Under the pieces are notes generated by a model, which saw only the letters and a list, made by a program, of their open reading frames with translations, made no database searches and was not told the DNA's origin. This document shows, piece after piece, positions 8,247 to 17,449 of a stretch of DNA of 64,000 nt (position 1 is its first letter; each line of letters opens with the position of its first letter). Source of the stretch: Rhodobacter aestuarii (GTDB lineage Bacteria > Pseudomonadota > Alphaproteobacteria > Rhodobacterales > Rhodobacteraceae); the NCBI RefSeq assembly GCF_900156655.1, contig NZ_FTOG01000007.1, forward strand, positions 186,001 to 250,000. Direction: 5' to 3'. Made by a program: the position numbers and the translations under genes.

Positions 8247-8987
8247 TCAGCGGCGGGGGCCGAAATCATCGGGTGTAATCACGCCATCGCCGTTCATGTC
8301 GCGCATGGCAAACCAATCCTTGGTGCCATCGACAAATTCGAGCTTGGTCACTTTGGCATCGCGGTTACGGTCAAAGCGCATCATCTCATCTTCGGCGGCG
8401 GCAAAGAAGCCCGAGCCTTGCATCGCGGAGCCCGGCCCCATGCCTTGGCCGCGCATCGGTTGGCCCTGCGGGCCCTGACCTTGCATGCCGCGCCCTTGCG
8501 GCCCCATGCCTTGCGGGCCACGGCCTTGCTGTTGCGCCATCATGCCTTGACCACGCCCTTGGCCCTGACCGGGGCCCATGCCGCGCCCCTGCGGTTGCAT
8601 ACCTTGCCCCATGCCGCGGCGCGGTTGCATCTGTTGGCCTTGCGGCGGGGCCATACCTTGCGCGCGCATCCCTTGGCCCGGTTGCATCCCTTCGGGCATC
8701 TGATGGCCGGGGCCCATGCCTGCATCGAGTTGGGCAAGTTTAAACTCATCAATGCCCTTAAGTTCCTCGGGCGAGAAGCTGCCGTTTTCATCTTCATCGA
8801 ACATGGTGAAAATGTCGGAGCGATGTTCGCGGGCTTCGTCCAACGTGACCTGACCATCGCTATCAAGATCCCACATCAGCATGAATTCTTGTCCCGGCAC
8901 GACCGGTTCTGGGGCGTCTTGGGCGAGCGCGGGTACCGAGCCAGCAACAAGGGCAAGGGCAGCGGTGAAGGTGATCAGGCGTTTCAT
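8247..8987 (-). CDS. Secreted EF-hand protein with Met/Gly/Gln/Pro-rich linker
   Basis: 246 residues from MKRLIT at 8987, behind AAAGGATCG. A signal peptide (1-22, cut after PALA) gives a periplasmic or secreted protein. EF-hand loops are visible at 40-51 (DLDSDG), 64-75 (DEDENG), 206-217 (DRNRDA) and 230-241 (DMNGDG). The third lacks the Gly at position 6 and may bind Ca2+ poorly. Between the two pairs, residues 90-192 are almost only Met, Gly, Gln, Pro and Arg in irregular GMGPQGQ-like repeats. Family function is unknown; calcium binding is expected, metal (Cu) binding by the Met-rich part is possible. Confidence 0.8.
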   Translation of the reverse strand: MKRLITFTAALALVAGSVPALAQDAPEPVVPGQEFMLMWDLDSDGQVTLDEAREHRSDIFTMFDEDENGSFSPEELKGIDEFKLAQLDAGMGPGHQMPEGMQPGQGMRAQGMAPPQGQQMQPRRGMGQGMQPQGRGMGPGQGQGRGQGMMAQQQGRGPQGMGPQGRGMQGQGPQGQPMRGQGMGPGSAMQGSGFFAAAEDEMMRFDRNRDAKVTKLEFVDGTKDWFAMRDMNGDGVITPDDFGPRR

Positions 8988-9017
8988 CGGACGATCCTTT
9001 CGTTCCAAGATTGCCTG

Positions 9018-9055
9018 AAAAACGCGCAGGCCCGCAACTTCCGTCGCGGGCCTGC
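9018..9055 (-). terminator. Terminator of the AhpD-like gene
   Basis: A perfect 10-bp stem (9026-9035 with 9046-9055) and a 10-nt loop, followed on the minus strand by GCGTTTTTC. It lies just upstream of the EF-hand gene. Confidence 0.75.
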
Positions 9056-9076
9056 CTAAATCACGGCGATGTGAAA

Positions 9077-9427
9077 TTAGCCTTGGGTGCTGTCGGCGGC
9101 CAATTCATCCCAGCACGCCAGCGCATGGGCGGCATACATCATGGCGGGGCCCCCGCCCATTTGGATCGCCACGGCGCAAATATCGGCCAGTTCTTCACGG
9201 GTGCCGCCTGCCTTCATCAGCGCCGAAACGTGGAAATTCACGCAAGGCTCGCAGCGGATCACAATACCCATCGCCACCGCGAGCCATTCCTTTTGGCGTT
9301 TATCCAGCGTGCCGTTTTCGGTGATCGCCTTTTCCATCGCACCAAAGCCGCGCATCGCATCGGGGATCGCTTTGCTCATCACGCGCAATTCGGCGCGTTG
9401 GTCTTCCATCTTTTGTTTGTAGCTCAT
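9077..9427 (-). CDS. Carboxymuconolactone decarboxylase/AhpD-like protein
   Basis: 116 residues; the ATG at 9427 follows AAAGGAG. The all-helical AhpD fold is suggested by length and by RCEPCVNFHVSALMKAG, where the CxxC plus His is the redox centre of AhpD-like alkylhydroperoxidases. The rest (GTREELADICAVAIQMGGGPAMMYAAHAL) is typical of the family. A peroxide or disulfide reductase role is likely, but many members are uncharacterised. The start lies 46 bp downstream of the end of the oxidase gene on the same strand, so they could be co-transcribed. Confidence 0.8.
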   Translation of the reverse strand: MSYKQKMEDQRAELRVMSKAIPDAMRGFGAMEKAITENGTLDKRQKEWLAVAMGIVIRCEPCVNFHVSALMKAGGTREELADICAVAIQMGGGPAMMYAAHALACWDELAADSTQG

Positions 9428-9473
9428 GGGAGGTCTCCTTTTGGCGCTACATGAGTATTCATAGATTGGAATG

Positions 9474-10547
9474 TCAACCAAAACGCTTGGGATCAAGCGC
9501 AGAGAGGATCGCGGCCTCGACTGATGGCACGCGCCCGCCAATGAGATCCGCCACCAGTTCCGCCGCCGCAGGCGCGCTTTGGAACCCATAGCCACCTTGG
9601 CCCGCGAGCCAGAAGAAGCTGGGGTCTTTGGCGTCAAAGCCGATCACCGGGGCTCGATCGGGCGCGAAGGTGCGCAAGCCTGCCCAATTCGCCAAAAGCC
9701 GGGTGACAGGTTCGGTCACGGCTTCTTCATAGCGCGCCAGCCCCTCGGCCAGCACCATATCGTCGGCCCAGGCGTCATGCGGTTCAACCGGGTCTTCCTC
9801 GGCGGGGGAGACGATCAGCGCGCCTGCGTCGGGCTTGCAATACCAATCCTCCGCGCCGCCAATCACCATCGGCCAGCGGCTGACATCATGGCCGCCGGGG
9901 GCCGGGATGCGCGCCATGGAACGGCGCAGCGCCTTAAAGCCCAAGGGTGTCACGCCTGCCATCTGCGCGACTTCATCTACCCAAGCACCGGCGGCATTGA
10001 TCAGCAGTTTAGCGGTGAATGTCTCGCCCCCAGCCTCAACCCCCCAGCCACCTTCAAGGCGCGTGATGCGGGTCGCTTTGGCTTTGGTGCGGATGCTGGC
10101 ACCTGCGGCGCGCGCTTCGCGGGCATAGGCCTGCACCAGCGCATCGGTATCAATGTCCCACGCATGTTCGGCATAGCCCGCGAAGGTCACCGTTTCGGGG
10201 TTCAAGATCGGAAACAGCGCTTGCGCCTCGGTGAAGCTGAGCTTTGCGACCTCAAATGCCGCCGCCTGTTTGTTGAACCGCGCCTCATGCTCCGGCCCGT
10301 CCACAATCATAAAGCCCCGGTCGCTGAGAAGGCCCGAGCCGTGATAGAATTCGCCCGAGGCGAGCGAAAGCGCCACCACCGCCGGGTTGCCATAGCGCGG
10401 TTCGTAAAGCGCCGCAGAGCGCGAAGAGGCGTGATGGGCCAGATGGTCTTCCGTCTCAAGCAGCGTCAGGCTGCCCAAGGGCGCAAGCCGGGCCGCCGCG
10501 GAAAGACCCGCGATACCGCCCCCAAGGATAAGGAAATCGTTTTGCAT
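9474..10547 (-). CDS. FAD-dependent oxidoreductase (DAO family)
   Basis: 357 residues, one DAO domain. The N-terminal FAD motif is LGGGIAGLSAA (8-18) followed by the acidic residue that binds the ribose (LLETED). The C-terminal part has WAGLRTFAPDRAPVIGFD and WLAGQGGYGFQSAPAAAELVA, the second FAD-contact region of glycine/D-amino-acid oxidases. It oxidises an amine or 2-hydroxyacid; the substrate cannot be read. It stands upstream of the AhpD-like gene in the same direction, which could remove the peroxide formed. Confidence 0.82.
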   Translation of the reverse strand: MQNDFLILGGGIAGLSAAARLAPLGSLTLLETEDHLAHHASSRSAALYEPRYGNPAVVALSLASGEFYHGSGLLSDRGFMIVDGPEHEARFNKQAAAFEVAKLSFTEAQALFPILNPETVTFAGYAEHAWDIDTDALVQAYAREARAAGASIRTKAKATRITRLEGGWGVEAGGETFTAKLLINAAGAWVDEVAQMAGVTPLGFKALRRSMARIPAPGGHDVSRWPMVIGGAEDWYCKPDAGALIVSPAEEDPVEPHDAWADDMVLAEGLARYEEAVTEPVTRLLANWAGLRTFAPDRAPVIGFDAKDPSFFWLAGQGGYGFQSAPAAAELVADLIGGRVPSVEAAILSALDPKRFG

Positions 10548-10638
10548 GGGCGCACGCTAGACCTGCGCTGCGGCGAAGAAAAGAGCGATTGCGCGGCGCT
10601 TGCAGGAGCGTAAGCTCAAGCCATCGAAGGAGGCTGCT

Positions 10639-10719
10639 ATGAAACTTGCCTTGGCCCTTGGCCTGATTCTTCTTGTGAGCGCTTGCGGCGACAGCGTGCC
10701 GATCATTCCGTTCATCTGA
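10639..10719 (+). CDS. 26-residue lipoprotein (entericidin-like size)
   Basis: A short frame with a strong ribosome site (GAAGGAGG, 10626-10633) and ATG at 10639 encodes a hydrophobic stretch (LALALGLILL), a lipobox LVSAC with Cys at residue 16, and a ten-residue tail GDSVPIIPFI. A rho-independent terminator starts 10 nt after the stop, so the transcription unit is complete. Small lipoproteins of this kind are usually left out of annotations. Function unknown; it would sit in the inner or outer membrane. It is divergent from the oxidase gene. Confidence 0.65.
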   Translation: MKLALALGLILLVSACGDSVPIIPFI

Positions 10720-10728
10720 AAACGAAAA

Positions 10729-10758
10729 AACCGCGACGGCTTGCCGTCGCGGTTCGGT
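10729..10758. terminator. Rho-independent terminator, usable from both sides
   Basis: AACCGCGACGGC (10729-10740) pairs with GCCGTCGCGGTT (10743-10754), preceded by AAAAAA and followed by CGGTTTT. It ends the small lipoprotein gene and also the beta-barrel gene on the minus strand. Confidence 0.85.
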
Positions 10759-10774
10759 TTTCTGTGCGGTGCCC

Positions 10775-11473
10775 TTAGAGGCCGGGGATCACTTCAAGCA
10801 GACCACGGCGCTCGAAAGTTGTGCCGCGCTTTGCGCCGAAGTTCACGCGTGCGCCCAAGCCGAAGTAGCCCTCAGACCCGGCGTCCTCGATATCAATAGT
10901 CCCGATCTGTGCGGACAGCGTGACCTTGTCCATATGATATTCGGCCTCAAGCTGGGTGCGCGAGGCGTCAAAGCCCTCAACGTCGAGACGGTCATGCGAG
11001 GCCCCAAACGCGAAACTGTCTGAGGTGTTATACATCACACCCAGCCCCAACAGGCTCCCATTGATGCCATCGCTGTCGGCGGTGCCAACATAGGCTTCGC
11101 CTTCCAGTTTGCCTTGCTCAAAGCCACCTTCGAGACCGAGGTAGTTGAAGCCATTTCCCTCAACGTCATCACGCCCAACAAACGCACCGACCGAGGCATT
11201 CGCGCTGGCATGATAGATGCCGTGCAATTGCAGGGTGCTGGCATCGGCGTTGGACAGGCCAAAATCCATCATGGCGAGATCGCCTTGCACCGAGAAATCG
11301 CGCGTGAAGCCGTATTCCAAGCTTCCTTTGAGTGAGGTTTTGCTAAGCGTCCCGGCGCTGTCGTCATTGAAACGGCTGTAATCAAGCCCGACATAGGCGC
11401 CGGTGACGTCTCCGGCGAATGCGCCATGCGCACAAAGCGCGGCGACAAGCGCCACGGGCAATACTGCTTTCAT
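10775..11473 (-). CDS. Outer-membrane beta-barrel (porin-like) protein
   Basis: 232 residues from the ATG at 11473, which follows GGAGGCAGC. A signal peptide ends in HGAFA (residue about 20). The mature protein alternates polar and aromatic/hydrophobic residues every second position (AYVGLDYSRFND, LKGSLEYGFTRDFSVQGDLAMMDFGL, TQLEAEYHMDKVTLSAQIGTIDI, YFGLGARVNF), as in 8-10-strand barrels. The C-terminus (EVIPGL) is not the usual terminal Phe, so the last strand may end earlier, at GARVNF. Pore or adhesin function cannot be decided. Confidence 0.65.
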   Translation of the reverse strand: MKAVLPVALVAALCAHGAFAGDVTGAYVGLDYSRFNDDSAGTLSKTSLKGSLEYGFTRDFSVQGDLAMMDFGLSNADASTLQLHGIYHASANASVGAFVGRDDVEGNGFNYLGLEGGFEQGKLEGEAYVGTADSDGINGSLLGLGVMYNTSDSFAFGASHDRLDVEGFDASRTQLEAEYHMDKVTLSAQIGTIDIEDAGSEGYFGLGARVNFGAKRGTTFERRGLLEVIPGL

Positions 11474-11612
11474 TGCTGCCTCCAAAAGGTAGTGTTTGTG
11501 ATTTCTTTTATTGCCCTTTTGGATAGGTCGGCATTTTGTGCTTCGCAACAAGATCATACAGAATACGGGGTGAAATCTTGTCGCATCCCCAAGATGTTAT
11601 GTTTTCGCTCAG

Positions 11613-11646
11613 AAATGAAACAAGGCGCTGCCGGGGCAGCGCCTTG
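11613..11646 (-). terminator. carB terminator
   Basis: CAAGGCGCTGCC (11621-11632) pairs with GGCAGCGCCTTG (11635-11646); on the minus strand TTTCATTT follows. It lies 25 bp after the carB stop. Confidence 0.7.
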
Positions 11647-11671
11647 TGATTTAGCTCGGGTGTATGTCCGC

Positions 11672-14600
11672 TCAGTCTTGCAGCGAGCGCACGCCAATTT
11701 CTCCTTCAGCACGGCTTTTCATCGCCGCGACAGCGGCGACAGAGGCTGCGGCCGTGGTGAAATAGGGGATCTTGTCATAAAGCGCGACGGCGCGGATTTC
11801 GCGGCTGTCAGCGATGGCTTGATTGCCCTCGGTCGTGTTCAGCACCAGCCCGATATCGCCATTTTTGAGCCGGTCGACAATGTTCGGGCGGCCTTCATAG
11901 ACCTTGTTTACGATTTCGGATTCGATACCGCGTTCTTTGAGCCACGCGCCGGTGCCACGAGTGGTCACAAGGCCAAAGCCCATGGCGATCAGATCGCGCG
12001 CCGCATCGGCCAGTTCGTCCGATTTGTCAGCATCTTTGATCGAGATAAAGACGCGACCGGATTCGGGCAGATGCGTGCCCGCGCCAAGCTGCGCTTTCAG
12101 GAAGGCACGCGGGAAGTTGCGATCCCAGCCCATCACCTCACCGGTGGAGCGCATTTCCGGCCCCAAAAGCGTATCAACGCCGGGGAAGCGCGCAAACGGC
12201 AGCACCGCTTCTTTGACCGAGAACCACGGTGTGTTCGGATCCGCCAGCGTCAGCGGGTCGGCAAAGGGCAGCGGCGTTTCCGGGCCGACCCCTTCGGGAT
12301 AGGGCGCGCGCTCGGGGAAGTTCGCCATCGGTTCGCCCGCCATCAGACGCGCGGCAATCGAGGCAATCGCCGAATCGGTGGCCTTGGCGACAAACGGCAC
12401 GGTGCGCGAGGCACGCGGGTTCACCTCAAGAACGTAAATCACGCCATCTTTGATCGCGAATTGCACGTTCATCAGGCCGACGACGCCAAGTGCCAGCGCC
12501 ATCTTCTCGGTCTGCACCTTCAGTTCCGCCACGGTTTCGGGCGAGAGCGAATAGGGGGGCAGCGAACAGGCGCTATCGCCCGAGTGCACGCCGGCTTCCT
12601 CGATATGCTGCATGATGCCCGCGACATGGACGGTTTTACCGTCGCTGAGCGCATCCACATCCACTTCAATCGCGCCCGACAGGTAGCTGTCCAAAAGCAC
12701 GGGGCTATCGCCGGAGACGTTCACGGCGGTGGAGATATAGCGCTTGAGCCCCTCAAGGTCGCGCACAATTTCCATCGCGCGGCCACCGAGCACGTAAGAC
12801 GGGCGGATCACCAGCGGGTAGCCCACGCGGCCCGCAATCTCAAAGGCCTCAGCGTCCGAGCTGGCGATACCATTGACCGGCTGTTTCAGTTCCAAGTCGT
12901 TGAGCAGTTTTTGGAACCGCTCGCGGTCTTCGGCCAGGTCGATGGCGTCCGGCGTGGTGCCCAAAATCGGAATGCCTTCGGCTTCAAGCGCATTGGCGAG
13001 TTTCAAGGGCGTCTGGCCGCCGAACTGCACAATCACCCCATGCAGCGTGCCGTTGTCTTGTTCGACGCGCAGAATCTCAAGCACATGCTCCAGCGTCAGC
13101 GGTTCGAAATAGAGCCGGTCCGAGGTGTCATAGTCGGTCGAGACCGTCTCGGGGTTGCAGTTGATCATGATCGTTTCAAACCCGGTCTTGGTCAGGGCGA
13201 AACAGGCATGGCAGCAGCAATAGTCAAACTCGATCCCTTGGCCGATCCGGTTCGGACCCCCGCCCAAGATCACCACCTTCTTGCGGTCAGACGGGCGGGC
13301 TTCGCATTCCACATCGCCCATCGCCGGGGCTTCATAGGTGGAATACATATAGGGCGTTTGCGCCTCAAACTCGGCGGCGCAGGTGTCGATGCGTTTGAAC
13401 ACCGCCGTCACGCCAAGGTTGCGGCGGGCACGGCGCACTTGCGCCTCATCCCGGCCCGTCAGCTTGGCCAGGCGCGCATCGGTGAAGCCCATCATCTTAA
13501 GCTTGCGCAGCCCGGTTTCATCGAGCGGCAGACCATGTTTGCGGATCGCGGCCTCGGCCTCGATGATCTCGCGGATGCGGGCAAGGAACCATGGGTCAAA
13601 CGCGGTGGCGGTGACAATCTCATCGTCCGTCAGCCCGTGGCGCATCGCTTGCGCGATCAGCCGCAGCCGGTCCGGCGTTTGTTGCGAGATCGCCTTAATC
13701 ACGGCAGCTTTGTCGGGCGCGCCTTCAATGGCGATTTCGTCAAAGCCCGAGAGGCCCGTTTCCATCGAGGCGAGCGCCTTTTGCACCGATTCGTGGAAGG
13801 TCCGGCCAATCGCCATCGCCTCGCCGACCGATTTCATCGCGGTGGTGAGTTCGGGCTTGGAGCCGGGGAATTTCTCAAAGGCAAAGCGCGGGATCTTCGT
13901 CACGACATAGTCGATGGTCGGCTCGAAGCTGGCGGGCGTCACTTTGGTGATGTCGTTATCAAGTTCGTCGAGCGTGTAGCCGACGGCGAGCTTCGCGGCG
14001 ATTTTCGCAATCGGGAAGCCGGTGGCTTTCGAGGCGAGCGCCGAAGAACGCGACACGCGCGGGTTCATTTCGATCACGACCATCCGGCCATCGGCGGGGT
14101 TGATCGCCCATTGCACGTTCGAACCGCCGGTTTCCACGCCGATCTCGCGCAAAACGGCGATCGAGCCGTTGCGCATGATTTGGTATTCTTTGTCGGTCAG
14201 CGTCAGCGCCGGGGCGACGGTGATGCTGTCGCCCGTGTGCACGCCCATCGGGTCCACGTTTTCGATCGAACAAACGATGATCGCGTTATCCGCTTTGTCG
14301 CGAACAACCTCCATCTCGTATTCTTTCCAGCCCAAGAGGCTTTCATCGACCAAGATCTGCGCGACCGGCGAAGCATCAAGGCCCGAGCGGCAGATCGCTT
14401 CGTAATCATCGCGGTTGTAGGCCACGCCACCGCCGGTGCCACCAAGCGTAAAGGCGGGGCGGATGATCGCGGGCAAGCCGATATGCTCCAGTTCCACCAG
14501 TGCTTGCTGCACGCCCGCATTGATGTCGTATTTGCCGTTTTCGAGCTTGGGCGCGGAAATGATCGTGGCTTTCGGGTTTTCCAGCCCGATCCGGTCCATC

Positions 14601-15004
14601 GCCTCGCGGAACAGCTTCCGGTCTTCGGCCATCTCGATCGCTTCGCGATTCGCGCCAATCAGCTCAACGCCGAATTTTTCCAGCACGCCCATGTCAGCAA
14701 GCGCGAGCGAGGTGTTCAGACCCGTTTGCCCGCCCATCGTCGGCAAAAGCGCATCGGGGCGCTCGGCCTCGATGATCTTGGCCACCACTTCGGGGGTGAT
14801 CGGCTCGATATAGGTCGCATCGGCCATTTCCGGGTCGGTCATGATCGTGGCCGGGTTGGAGTTCACCAAGATGACCCGGTAGCCCTCTTCGCGGAGCGCT
14901 TTACAGGCTTGCGCGCCCGAATAGTCAAACTCGCAGGCTTGGCCGATGATGATGGGCCCTGCGCCGATGATGAGGATGGACTTGATGTCGGTTCTCTTCG
15001 GCAT
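11672..15004 (-). CDS. carB: Carbamoyl-phosphate synthase large subunit
   Basis: 1110 residues; start at 15004 behind AGAGGTC. The product makes carbamoyl phosphate from bicarbonate, glutamine-derived ammonia and two ATP, for arginine and pyrimidine synthesis, with the CarA glutaminase as partner. The two homologous ATP-grasp halves are clear: [23 protein letters not shown] at the start of the first and [22 protein letters not shown] at the start of the second (about residue 590), plus [14 protein letters not shown]. The C-terminal MGS-like allosteric domain contains [11 protein letters not shown] and LVLNTTEG. It is about 35 residues longer than the E. coli enzyme, as in other alphaproteobacteria. 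carA is not in the window. Confidence 0.97.
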   Translation of the reverse strand: MPKRTDIKSILIIGAGPIIIGQACEFDYSGAQACKALREEGYRVILVNSNPATIMTDPEMADATYIEPITPEVVAKIIEAERPDALLPTMGGQTGLNTSLALADMGVLEKFGVELIGANREAIEMAEDRKLFREAMDRIGLENPKATIISAPKLENGKYDINAGVQQALVELEHIGLPAIIRPAFTLGGTGGGVAYNRDDYEAICRSGLDASPVAQILVDESLLGWKEYEMEVVRDKADNAIIVCSIENVDPMGVHTGDSITVAPALTLTDKEYQIMRNGSIAVLREIGVETGGSNVQWAINPADGRMVVIEMNPRVSRSSALASKATGFPIAKIAAKLAVGYTLDELDNDITKVTPASFEPTIDYVVTKIPRFAFEKFPGSKPELTTAMKSVGEAMAIGRTFHESVQKALASMETGLSGFDEIAIEGAPDKAAVIKAISQQTPDRLRLIAQAMRHGLTDDEIVTATAFDPWFLARIREIIEAEAAIRKHGLPLDETGLRKLKMMGFTDARLAKLTGRDEAQVRRARRNLGVTAVFKRIDTCAAEFEAQTPYMYSTYEAPAMGDVECEARPSDRKKVVILGGGPNRIGQGIEFDYCCCHACFALTKTGFETIMINCNPETVSTDYDTSDRLYFEPLTLEHVLEILRVEQDNGTLHGVIVQFGGQTPLKLANALEAEGIPILGTTPDAIDLAEDRERFQKLLNDLELKQPVNGIASSDAEAFEIAGRVGYPLVIRPSYVLGGRAMEIVRDLEGLKRYISTAVNVSGDSPVLLDSYLSGAIEVDVDALSDGKTVHVAGIMQHIEEAGVHSGDSACSLPPYSLSPETVAELKVQTEKMALALGVVGLMNVQFAIKDGVIYVLEVNPRASRTVPFVAKATDSAIASIAARLMAGEPMANFPERAPYPEGVGPETPLPFADPLTLADPNTPWFSVKEAVLPFARFPGVDTLLGPEMRSTGEVMGWDRNFPRAFLKAQLGAGTHLPESGRVFISIKDADKSDELADAARDLIAMGFGLVTTRGTGAWLKERGIESEIVNKVYEGRPNIVDRLKNGDIGLVLNTTEGNQAIADSREIRAVALYDKIPYFTTAAASVAAVAAMKSRAEGEIGVRSLQD

Positions 15005-15316
15005 GGGGACCTCTTGCTATCTGGCGCGACAAAACGCACCGGCCGGACGGGCAGTGCGCAAATTGATGGGGGTTATAGTCACCTTCGGGCGCGGCGCAAG
15101 CGTGATTGCGCAGGCTTTGGACGAGTTATTTTCTATGGCTGCTCTTGCACTCTCGCCTTAACGCTGTTGGCTCTTCATGCCGCTGAGGCGCTTATTTCGA
15201 TAGGGGGTGCCGTTGTCGGGGGGCGAAACGCCTCCTTTTGCGTCGGGCGCTTGACTTTCCGGGGCCAAAGCGCTTGATCAGCGCGACTGATGCCAGCCCG
15301 CCGAAAGGGGAGAATG
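15005..15316. other. carB-aspS divergent intergenic region
   Basis: 312 bp without a supported gene. It must hold the promoters of carB (minus) and aspS (plus). A TTGACT hexamer lies in the last 70 bp before aspS, but I see no convincing -10. A hairpin with a short T-run at 15219-15239 is listed separately. Confidence 0.4.
15219..15239 (+). terminator. Possible terminator or attenuator upstream of aspS
   Basis: GGGGGCG (15219-15225) pairs with CGCCTCC (15229-15235) with one G-T pair and an AAA loop, followed by TTTT. Its position 80 bp before aspS would suit attenuation, but no leader peptide or T-box is seen. Confidence 0.3.
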
Positions 15317-17098
15317 ATGCACGCCTACCGCAGCCATACCTGCGCAGATCTGAGCGCCGCCGATGCCGGCAAAGATGTCCGCCTGTCGGGTTGGGTGCAC
15401 CGGGTGCGCGACCACGGTGGCGTGCTCTTCATCGACTTGCGCGACCATTACGGCATCACGCAGGTGCTGTGCGATGGGGACAGCCCCGCCTTTGCCGCGC
15501 TGGAAAAGGTCCGCGCGGAATGGGTGATCCGCATCGACGGCAGCGTGAAGCTGCGCGACGAAAGCCTGATCAACGCCAAAATCCCGACGGGCGAGATTGA
15601 AGTCTACGTCCGCGACGTGGAAGTGCTGGGCGCGGTTGAGGGCGATCTGCCGGTGCAAGTGTTCGGTGAACCCGAATACCCCGAAGAAACGCGGCTGACC
15701 TATCGCTTCCTCGACCTGCGCCGCGAAAGCCTGCACAACAATATGATGCTGCGCTCGAACGTGGTGCGCTCCTTGCGCAACCGCATGTGGGACACGGGCT
15801 TCACCGAGTTCCAAACGCCGATCATCACGGCCTCGAGCCCTGAGGGTGCGCGCGACTTCTTGGTGCCCTCGCGTCTGCATCCGGGCAAATTCTACGCGCT
15901 GCCGCAAGCGCCGCAGCAGTTCAAACAGCTGATCATGGTGGCGGGCTTTGACCGCTACTTCCAGATCGCGCCCTGCTTCCGCGACGAGGACCCGCGCGCC
16001 GACCGCAGCCCGACCGACTTCTACCAGCTCGACATCGAAATGAGCTTTGTCGAACAAGAAGAAGTCTTTGCGGCTGTGCAGCCGGTGATTCAGGGGCTCT
16101 TTGAGGAATTTGGCGGCGGCAAGCGGGTCGATGCCGATTGGCCGCGCATCGCCTATAAAGACGCGCTGATGTGGTATGGTTCGGACAAGCCCGACCTGCG
16201 CAACCCGATCAAAATGGCCGATGTGAGCGAGCATTTCCGGGGCTCTGGCTTTGGCATCTTCGCGAAGCTTTTGGAAAACGAAGGCACGGAAGTGCGCGCG
16301 ATTCCCGCGCCGACGGGTGGCTCGCGCAAATTCTGCGACCGGATGAATGCGTTTGCGCAACAAAACGGCCTGCCGGGGATGGGGTATATCTTCTGGCGCA
16401 AGGGCGATGCGGGCGCGATGGAAGCCGCAGGCCCGATCGCCAAGGCCCTTGGCCCCGAGCGCACCGAAGCCATTCGCGCTCAGCTTGATCTGAACGAGGG
16501 CGATGCCGTCTTCTTCTTGGGTGGCAAAGCCGAGCAATTCGAAGGCGTGGCGGGCCGCGCCCGCAACGAGATCGGCCGCGAATTGGGCCTGACGGAAACC
16601 GACAGCTTCCGCTTTGCGTGGATCGTCGATTTCCCGATGTATGAAAAAGACGACGAAGGCAAAATCGACTTCTCGCACAACCCGTTCTCGATGCCGCAAG
16701 GCGGGCTTGAGGCGCTGATGGGCGACCCGCTCAAAGTGCTGGCCTACCAATACGACCTCGCTTGCAACGGCTATGAACTGGTTTCGGGCGGTATTCGGAA
16801 CCACCGCCCCGATATCATGTTCAAAGCCTTTGAACTGGCGGGCTACCCGAAGGAAGAAGTGGAAAAACGCTTCGGCGGTATGGTCAAGGCGTTCCGCTTT
16901 GGCGCGCCCCCCCACGGTGGCTGCGCGGCAGGCATCGACCGGATCGTGATGCTTTTGGCCGACACCGCCAACATCCGTGAAGTGATCATGTTCCCGATGA
17001 ACCAACGCGCCGAAGATCTGATGATGGGCGCGCCTTCGGAACCGCTGAACGAGCAGCTGCGCGAATTGCGCCTGCGGGTGCTGCCGAAAGAAGACTGA
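15317..17098 (+). CDS. aspS: Aspartate--tRNA(Asp/Asn) ligase
   Basis: 593 residues. Two adjacent ATGs (15314 and 15317); the second has the better distance from GAAAGGGGA. The OB-fold anticodon domain is N-terminal, the class II core has [24 protein letters not shown] (motif 2) and [18 protein letters not shown] (motif 3), with the GAD insertion between them. Residue H33 in VRDHGG occupies the place where the discriminating E. coli enzyme has Leu30. His there is the mark of non-discriminating enzymes that also charge tRNA-Asn with Asp, to be amidated by GatCAB. I infer that this organism makes Asn-tRNA indirectly. Confidence 0.95.
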   Translation: MHAYRSHTCADLSAADAGKDVRLSGWVHRVRDHGGVLFIDLRDHYGITQVLCDGDSPAFAALEKVRAEWVIRIDGSVKLRDESLINAKIPTGEIEVYVRDVEVLGAVEGDLPVQVFGEPEYPEETRLTYRFLDLRRESLHNNMMLRSNVVRSLRNRMWDTGFTEFQTPIITASSPEGARDFLVPSRLHPGKFYALPQAPQQFKQLIMVAGFDRYFQIAPCFRDEDPRADRSPTDFYQLDIEMSFVEQEEVFAAVQPVIQGLFEEFGGGKRVDADWPRIAYKDALMWYGSDKPDLRNPIKMADVSEHFRGSGFGIFAKLLENEGTEVRAIPAPTGGSRKFCDRMNAFAQQNGLPGMGYIFWRKGDAGAMEAAGPIAKALGPERTEAIRAQLDLNEGDAVFFLGGKAEQFEGVAGRARNEIGRELGLTETDSFRFAWIVDFPMYEKDDEGKIDFSHNPFSMPQGGLEALMGDPLKVLAYQYDLACNGYELVSGGIRNHRPDIMFKAFELAGYPKEEVEKRFGGMVKAFRFGAPPHGGCAAGIDRIVMLLADTANIREVIMFPMNQRAEDLMMGAPSEPLNEQLRELRLRVLPKED

Positions 17099-17121
17099 TC
17101 CGGCAAGCGGAGCAAAAACAC

Positions 17122-17150
17122 AAAGGGCGTCGCGATATGCGGCGCCCTTT
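17122..17150. terminator. aspS terminator
   Basis: AAAGGGCGTCGC (17122-17133) pairs with GCGGCGCCCTTT (17139-17150) with one G-T pair and a 5-nt loop; TTTTGCTTT follows. It may also serve the small gene on the minus strand. Confidence 0.8.
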
Positions 17151-17180
17151 TGCTTTGCGTCGGGGAGGTTTGGGGGCCGC

Positions 17181-17315
17181 TTAGGCGAAAAACGCCGTCC
17201 AAGCGGTGCCGCCCACGGCAACGGCCAAGCTCAGCGCGCCAAGGCTGAACACGGTCCAATGAGTGGCTTCGATTAGGCGTTCGTCGTTGATCAGGCGAAG
17301 GGCGTGGTCTTTCAT
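17181..17315 (-). CDS. Small single-pass membrane protein
   Basis: 44 residues from the ATG at 17315. A charged N-terminus (MKDHALRLINDERLIEATHW) precedes one hydrophobic helix of about 22 residues (TVFSLGALSLAVAVGGTAWTAFF). The upstream DNA has CAGAGGATTGCAG at a usable distance for translation. Proteins of this size and shape are common and rarely annotated; no function can be stated. It lies between the aspS terminator and the divergent acetyltransferase gene. The weak ribosome site leaves some doubt. Confidence 0.5.
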   Translation of the reverse strand: MKDHALRLINDERLIEATHWTVFSLGALSLAVAVGGTAWTAFFA

Positions 17316-17449
17316 CTGCAATCCTCTGGCAGGGGGATGACTGACCATCGCGGCGAAATGCGGCGAGAAAGCGGAAGCAATCGTGCCTTTGCGCGGCAAT
17401 TGCGCGGGCGCACGGGCTGCGCTAACCTTCTTGAAAACGGGAGGAAATC

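Noticed and set aside
8500-8720. Apparent repeat array in the EF-hand gene, considered as a CRISPR or tandem repeat
   Set aside because: Units are irregular codon-level repeats for Met/Gly/Gln/Pro without fixed length or spacers; it is coding low complexity.
11426-15277. A 1283-codon open frame antisense to carB
   Set aside because: Same GC shadow effect; carB is full length and conserved, and the antisense product is Arg/His-rich without domains.
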